Positions 60,407 to 64,000 of a stretch of DNA of 64,000 bases are shown here, in pieces. The stretch lies in assembly GCA_963708205.1 (NCBI GenBank), contig OY970196.1, forward strand, positions 682,001 through 746,000, given 5' to 3'. How positions within the stretch are numbered: the stretch's first letter is position 1; each line of letters opens with the position of its first letter. The notes under the pieces were generated by a model, which was given only the letters and a program-made list of their open reading frames with translations, was not told the origin of the DNA and did no database searches. Source of the stretch: CAVYTF01 sp963708205 (GTDB taxonomy: Bacteria; Bacteroidota; Bacteroidia; Chitinophagales; Chitinophagaceae). Both the position numbers and the translations under genes were made by a program.

Positions 60407-61432
60407 ATGACAAAAAAAATCATTCAATTTTCAACTGCTTCCACAAAATTTTATTTCAACGCTTCACAAAATGAAATAGAAAAAATACTGCATGATGAAA
60501 ATTGCTTTTTCATAACAGATGAAAATATTTTCTTCAAAAACAAAAAGTTTTTCAAGAACAAAAAAACAATAATCATCAAAGCAGGAGAAGCTTTTAAAAG
60601 CCAGCAAACCGTTGATAGCATTATATCTCAGCTTATCGAACTTCACGTAGAGAGAAAATCTTTTTTAATCGGTGTTGGCGGCGGAGTTGTTACAGACATT
60701 ACAGGTTATGTTGCAGGAATTTACATGCGCGGAATCCGTTTTGGTTTTCTTCCAACTTCAATTCTTGCAATGGTTGATGCAGCAATCGGCGGCAAAAATG
60801 GTGTTGATGTTGGCTTGTATAAAAACATGATTGGCTTGATTCGCCAGCCATCTTTTTTAGTATATGATTATTCATTTTTAAAATCATTGCCAAAAGAAGA
60901 ATGGATCAATGGTTTTGCAGAAATTATAAAACATGCAGCAATAAAAGATGCTTCAATGTTCAAGGAACTTGAACAGAATGATTTGGATTTTTATAAAAAA
61001 AATATTGCCGCGCTTGATAAATTAATTCAGCGTAATGCTTTGCTGAAATGCAGTGTGGTAAAGGCTGACGAGTTTGAGCAAGGTGAAAGAAAACTGTTGA
61101 ATTTCGGTCACACCATTGGTCATGCAATTGAAAATACTTACCAACTTTCGCACGGACATGCAGTTGCAATCGGCATGACAGCAGCTTCTTATCTTTCGAA
61201 AAGTTTACTTGATTTTGATGGCGCAGAAAGAATCATTGCATTGATAAAAAAATACAATTTGCCTGCGTTCATCAAATTCGATACAGCCAAAGTTTTACAT
61301 TTGATGCTGTCTGATAAAAAAAGAATGCATGATAAAATTCATTTCATACTTCTTGAGAAAATAGGCAAAGCAATCACCAAACCTTTATCAATAAATGAAA
61401 TTGCTCCAGTGCTTGAGCAGCTCGTAAAATAA
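60407..61432 (+). CDS. aroB: 3-dehydroquinate synthase
   Basis: 341 residues. It converts DAHP to 3-dehydroquinate, the second step of the shikimate pathway. The NAD-binding glycine-rich block is GVGGGVVTDITGYVAG, then FLPTSILAMVDAAIGGKNGVD, a zinc ligand in EIIKHAAIKD, LLNFGHTIGHAIE with the second ligand, and LSHGHAVAIGM with the third. It is first of aroB-aroA-aroC; the aroA start is 2 bp after its stop codon. Confidence 0.95.
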   Translation: MTKKIIQFSTASTKFYFNASQNEIEKILHDENCFFITDENIFFKNKKFFKNKKTIIIKAGEAFKSQQTVDSIISQLIELHVERKSFLIGVGGGVVTDITGYVAGIYMRGIRFGFLPTSILAMVDAAIGGKNGVDVGLYKNMIGLIRQPSFLVYDYSFLKSLPKEEWINGFAEIIKHAAIKDASMFKELEQNDLDFYKKNIAALDKLIQRNALLKCSVVKADEFEQGERKLLNFGHTIGHAIENTYQLSHGHAVAIGMTAASYLSKSLLDFDGAERIIALIKKYNLPAFIKFDTAKVLHLMLSDKKRMHDKIHFILLEKIGKAITKPLSINEIAPVLEQLVK

Positions 61433-61434
61433 TT

Positions 61435-62736
61435 ATGCAGGTTAAAATTCTTCCTTCTAAAATCTCGGGCGAAATTTTTGCGCCTGCTTCCAAAAGCTCG
61501 ATGCAGCGGGCTTGTGCAGCTGCGCTTGTGTATAAAGGCAAAAGTATTTTGCACAATTTCGGAAAGTCAAATGATGACAAAGCTGCCCTTACTGTGATCA
61601 AACAAATAGGTTGCAGATGGACAATTGACGATTTCAAATTGACAATTGACAGCTCTCATGCTTTTATACATCAATCTCAAATCTCCAACCTAAAACCTCA
61701 AATAATAAATTGCAGCGAAAGCGGTTTAGGCATTCGTATGTTTGCTCCGCTTGTTGCATTGCATGAAAATGAAATAACGATTAATGGTGAAGGAAGTTTG
61801 CTTTCAAGACCAATGGATTTTTTTGATGAAATATTTCCTCTGCTTGATGTTAAGATAACTTCAAACAATGGCAAACTTCCGCTGAAAATAAAAGGTCCGT
61901 TGCAACCAAAAAATATTGAGATAGATGGCTCATTAAGCTCTCAATTTCTAACAGGATTATTGCTTGCTTATTCAGCAATGAATGCAAGTGATGTTTCAAT
62001 CAAAGTCAATAATTTAAAAAGCAAACCATACATTGATCTTACTTTAAAAGTGATGAATGATTTTAACCTGAAAGTGCCACAGAATAAAGATTACAGCGAG
62101 TTCATCTTTCAAAAATCAGAACTCAAAAATCAACAATCAGAAATAAATTATACCGTTGAAGGTGATTGGAGTGGCGGCGCATTTTTATTGGTCGCAGGTG
62201 TTGTTGCTGGAAATATTATTGTTAGAGGATTGGATGAAAATTCAAGGCAGGCTGATAAAAAAATTATTGAAGCATTAAAAGATTGCGGTTGTAAAATTTC
62301 TCTTGGACACGATAAAATAAGGATTAATAAAAGCGATCTAATTGCTTTTAATTTTGATGCAACTGATTGCCCGGATTTATTTCCTCCGCTTGCTGCGCTT
62401 GCTGCAAACTGCGAAGGCGCAACAATTATAAAAGGTGTACACAGATTGGCTCACAAAGAAAGTGACCGCGCGTTAACGATCCAGGAAGAGTTAAAAAAGA
62501 TGAATATCGAAGTTGAATTAAGCGACAATGACATGATCATCTACGGAACTAAAAATATAAAAGGTGCTCATGTTCATTCTCATCACGATCATCGTATCGC
62601 AATGATGTGCGCTGTGCTTGCGTTCAATGCAGAAGGTGAAACAACAATTGAAGAAGCCGAAGCAATCAACAAATCTTATCCTGATTTTTTTCAACACATA
62701 AAAATGTTAGGAGCATCCGTCTTAACTTCCGAATAA
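61435..62736 (+). CDS. aroA: 3-phosphoshikimate 1-carboxyvinyltransferase (EPSP synthase)
   Basis: 433 residues. Conserved blocks: APASKSSMQRACAAAL (phosphate-binding loop, Bacteroidota type), SESGLGIRMFAPLVAL, LSSQFLTGLLLAYSA, EGDWSGGAFLLVAGVV, DCPDLFPPLAALAA, HRLAHKESDRA and HDHRIAMMCAVLAF. The enzyme joins PEP to shikimate-3-phosphate. Two segments look inserted: ~62-92 (WTIDDFKLTIDSSHAFIH...) and ~225-238 (KSELKNQQSEINY), where the DNA reads GACAATTGACGATTTC and TCAAAAATCAACAATCAG, simple sequence of the type otherwise found between genes. Catalytic motifs are unaffected, so the enzyme is probably active. Confidence 0.93.
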   Translation: MQVKILPSKISGEIFAPASKSSMQRACAAALVYKGKSILHNFGKSNDDKAALTVIKQIGCRWTIDDFKLTIDSSHAFIHQSQISNLKPQIINCSESGLGIRMFAPLVALHENEITINGEGSLLSRPMDFFDEIFPLLDVKITSNNGKLPLKIKGPLQPKNIEIDGSLSSQFLTGLLLAYSAMNASDVSIKVNNLKSKPYIDLTLKVMNDFNLKVPQNKDYSEFIFQKSELKNQQSEINYTVEGDWSGGAFLLVAGVVAGNIIVRGLDENSRQADKKIIEALKDCGCKISLGHDKIRINKSDLIAFNFDATDCPDLFPPLAALAANCEGATIIKGVHRLAHKESDRALTIQEELKKMNIEVELSDNDMIIYGTKNIKGAHVHSHHDHRIAMMCAVLAFNAEGETTIEEAEAINKSYPDFFQHIKMLGASVLTSE

Positions 62737-62745
62737 TTTTTAAAT

Positions 62746-63741
62746 ATGAATTCATTTGGACGAATATTTCGCGTAAACATCTTTGGCGAATCGCATGGTG
62801 AATGCGCAGGAGTCAATATTGACGGCATTCCTGCGGGATTGTCTTTAAGTATTGAAGATTTTTTTGAAGATATTGAAAGAAGAAAAGGTGGTTTGCAAAA
62901 AGGCACAACGCCAAGACAGGAAAGTGATTTGCCAATTTTCAAGACTGGTTTATTCAATGGCAAAACAACAGGTGCGCCGCTAACAATTTTGTTTGAAAAT
63001 AATAATACCCGCTCTGCTGATTACGAAAAAATAAAAGCAATTCCACGTCCAGGTCACGCAGATTTTGTTGCACATAAAAAATTCGGAGGCTTTGAAGATT
63101 ATAGAGGTGGCGGACATTTCAGCGGAAGATTGACTGTTTGTTTAGTTGCAGTTGGAGTGATCGCAAAGAAACTTTTAAATGATATTAAAATTAAATCAAC
63201 CATTCTGGAAATTGGCGACGAAAGAGATTTGGATAAAGGTTTGCAAAAAGCAATTGACGCAAAAGACAGCATTGGCGGCATTATCGAATGCCGCGTAAAA
63301 AATCTTCCGATTGGTTTGGGCGAGCCGTTTTTCGACAGCGCTGAAAGTCTTTTGTCTCATGCGGTTTTTGCAATTCCGGCAGTGCGCGCGATTGAATTCG
63401 GAACAGGTTTTGCTGCTGCAAAAATGTTTGGTAGCGAACACAATGATGCCATTGAAAAAATTGATGGCAAAACAAAAACCAATCATGCAGGCGGCGTTGT
63501 CGGTGGCATAACAAATGGCAACGAATTAGTTTTTCGCATTGCAATAAAGCCGACATCATCCACTCCAAAAGAACAGCAAACACTCAATTGGGAAACCAAT
63601 CAAATCGAAAATTTTTCCGTGAAAGGCAGGCATGATCTCTGCATTGCCCTTCGCGTACCAGTTATTTTAGAAGCAGTAACAGCAATGGTTTTAGCGGATT
63701 TAATGATGCTCGAACAACGCATTCCGCGAATATGGAAATAA
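62746..63741 (+). CDS. aroC: Chorismate synthase
   Basis: 331 residues. It forms chorismate from EPSP with reduced FMN. Signature blocks: GRIFRVNIFGESHGECAGV (with catalytic histidine), GIPAGLSL, RPGHADFVAHKKFGG, GGGHFSGRLT with the second histidine region, and the C-terminal GRHDLCIALRVPVILEA. It is the last gene of the aroB-aroA-aroC operon, 9 bp after aroA. The length is at the short end for the family, with no missing motif. Confidence 0.95.
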   Translation: MNSFGRIFRVNIFGESHGECAGVNIDGIPAGLSLSIEDFFEDIERRKGGLQKGTTPRQESDLPIFKTGLFNGKTTGAPLTILFENNNTRSADYEKIKAIPRPGHADFVAHKKFGGFEDYRGGGHFSGRLTVCLVAVGVIAKKLLNDIKIKSTILEIGDERDLDKGLQKAIDAKDSIGGIIECRVKNLPIGLGEPFFDSAESLLSHAVFAIPAVRAIEFGTGFAAAKMFGSEHNDAIEKIDGKTKTNHAGGVVGGITNGNELVFRIAIKPTSSTPKEQQTLNWETNQIENFSVKGRHDLCIALRVPVILEAVTAMVLADLMMLEQRIPRIWK

Positions 63742-63830
63742 CTTTTTGGTGAATTTTTTGGTACAAACATTTGTAACTCCGGTTTATCATCGTTGGGCAA
63801 TTTGCGTGTCGAAGCAGCAAATTGGAAAAT

Positions 63831-63858
63831 CCGTTCATCTTTCTCTTTACTATTAAAC
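63831..63858 (-). repeat. Dispersed intergenic repeat, family B, copy 3
   Basis: Exact 28-bp reverse-complement match to 22275-22302. It lies in the ~207-bp gap after aroC. Confidence 0.75.
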
Positions 63859-63948
63859 TTCAGTTTCATTTTTTAAACTTACTTCAACAATAAATAATTG
63901 TTGCAAAGCAGTTTGCTTTTTAACTTTAATCTTTACAAAAAAAATATC

Positions 63949-64000
63949 ATGACTTATGAAAATATAGTTGCGCTTGTTGGTAAAGAAAATGAAAGTTTGT
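63949..64000 (+). CDS. Start of a gene cut by the window end
   Basis: An ATG frame giving MTYENIVALVGKENESL continues to the window edge. The beginning resembles the N-terminus of class I fructose-bisphosphate aldolases of Bacteroidota (short helix, LG-KE-E-SLL type), but 17 residues are too few to be sure. The adjacent upstream sequence has no exact TAnnTTTG box. Confidence 0.4.
   Translation, partial: MTYENIVALVGKENESL

Overview
The window is AT-rich, densely packed chromosomal DNA from a Bacteroidota bacterium, most likely of the Chitinophagaceae or a near relative; the genus cannot be fixed by reading. The evidence is a complete gldK-gldL-gldM-gldN cluster (type IX secretion and gliding machinery), three proteins with a C-terminal YPNP-type T9SS sorting domain, families typical of the phylum (DUF4271, DUF4783, the NagB-PIG-L fusion, OMP_b-brl_3 receptors) and many matches to the Bacteroidota -7 promoter box TAnnTTTG. 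No phage, transposase, CRISPR array or plasmid function was seen.

Layout. 1-1,165: 3' end of a T9SS cargo gene, followed by a 42-bp tandem array. 1,182-6,377: an MFS exporter and a MoxR / DUF58 / BatD-like / BatA operon, all on the minus strand. 6,570-14,619: gpsA, a possible 36-residue membrane peptide, hemW, an Omp85-type barrel, a DUF4271-hemD pair and a DUF255 thioredoxin-fold protein. 14,772-19,584: gldKLMN, then a candidate small RNA. 19,781-30,620: mostly minus-strand housekeeping genes (uvrC, engB, haem-binding protein, gpmI, GNAT, fRMsr, HAD phosphatase, a fused beta-oxidation enzyme), with DUF4783 and psd on the plus strand. 30,861-36,111: a GMC oxidoreductase with its gluconate dehydrogenase subunit-3-like partner, apaG, a 21-bp minisatellite, an unrecognised protein and rhlE. 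36,437-39,989: chitin and aminosugar use (GH20 hexosaminidase, NagB-PIG-L). 40,093-49,434: a TonB-dependent receptor, a T9SS-tagged BNR protein, a LytS/LytS/LytTR signalling operon, tRNA-Arg followed at once by a methyltransferase, an SDR and a PhyH-type dioxygenase. 49,509-60,137: dnaE, a T9SS-tagged modular protein, an NlpC/P60 peptidase, an M1 peptidase, a peptide-binding lipoprotein and msrA. 60,407-63,741: shikimate-pathway operon aroB-aroA-aroC, then the first codons of another gene.

Functional links. The envelope theme is strong: GldKLMN would export cargo such as the three T9SS-tagged proteins; the Omp85 protein and TonB receptor belong to the outer membrane; GH20 hexosaminidase releases GlcNAc and the fused NagB-PIG-L enzyme could deacetylate and deaminate it. 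Redox repair is represented by msrA and fRMsr.

The least explained material is non-coding or at gene edges: two tandem arrays with related 21/42-bp periods, a structured dispersed element in two copies, two families of short intergenic repeats, intergenic-type simple sequence taken up as coding sequence in a BatD-like signal peptide and in aroA, a candidate sRNA with a consensus promoter and a strong terminator, perfect palindromes upstream of rhlE and a T9SS cargo gene, and a tRNA-mRNA tandem. No clear new multi-gene system was found.
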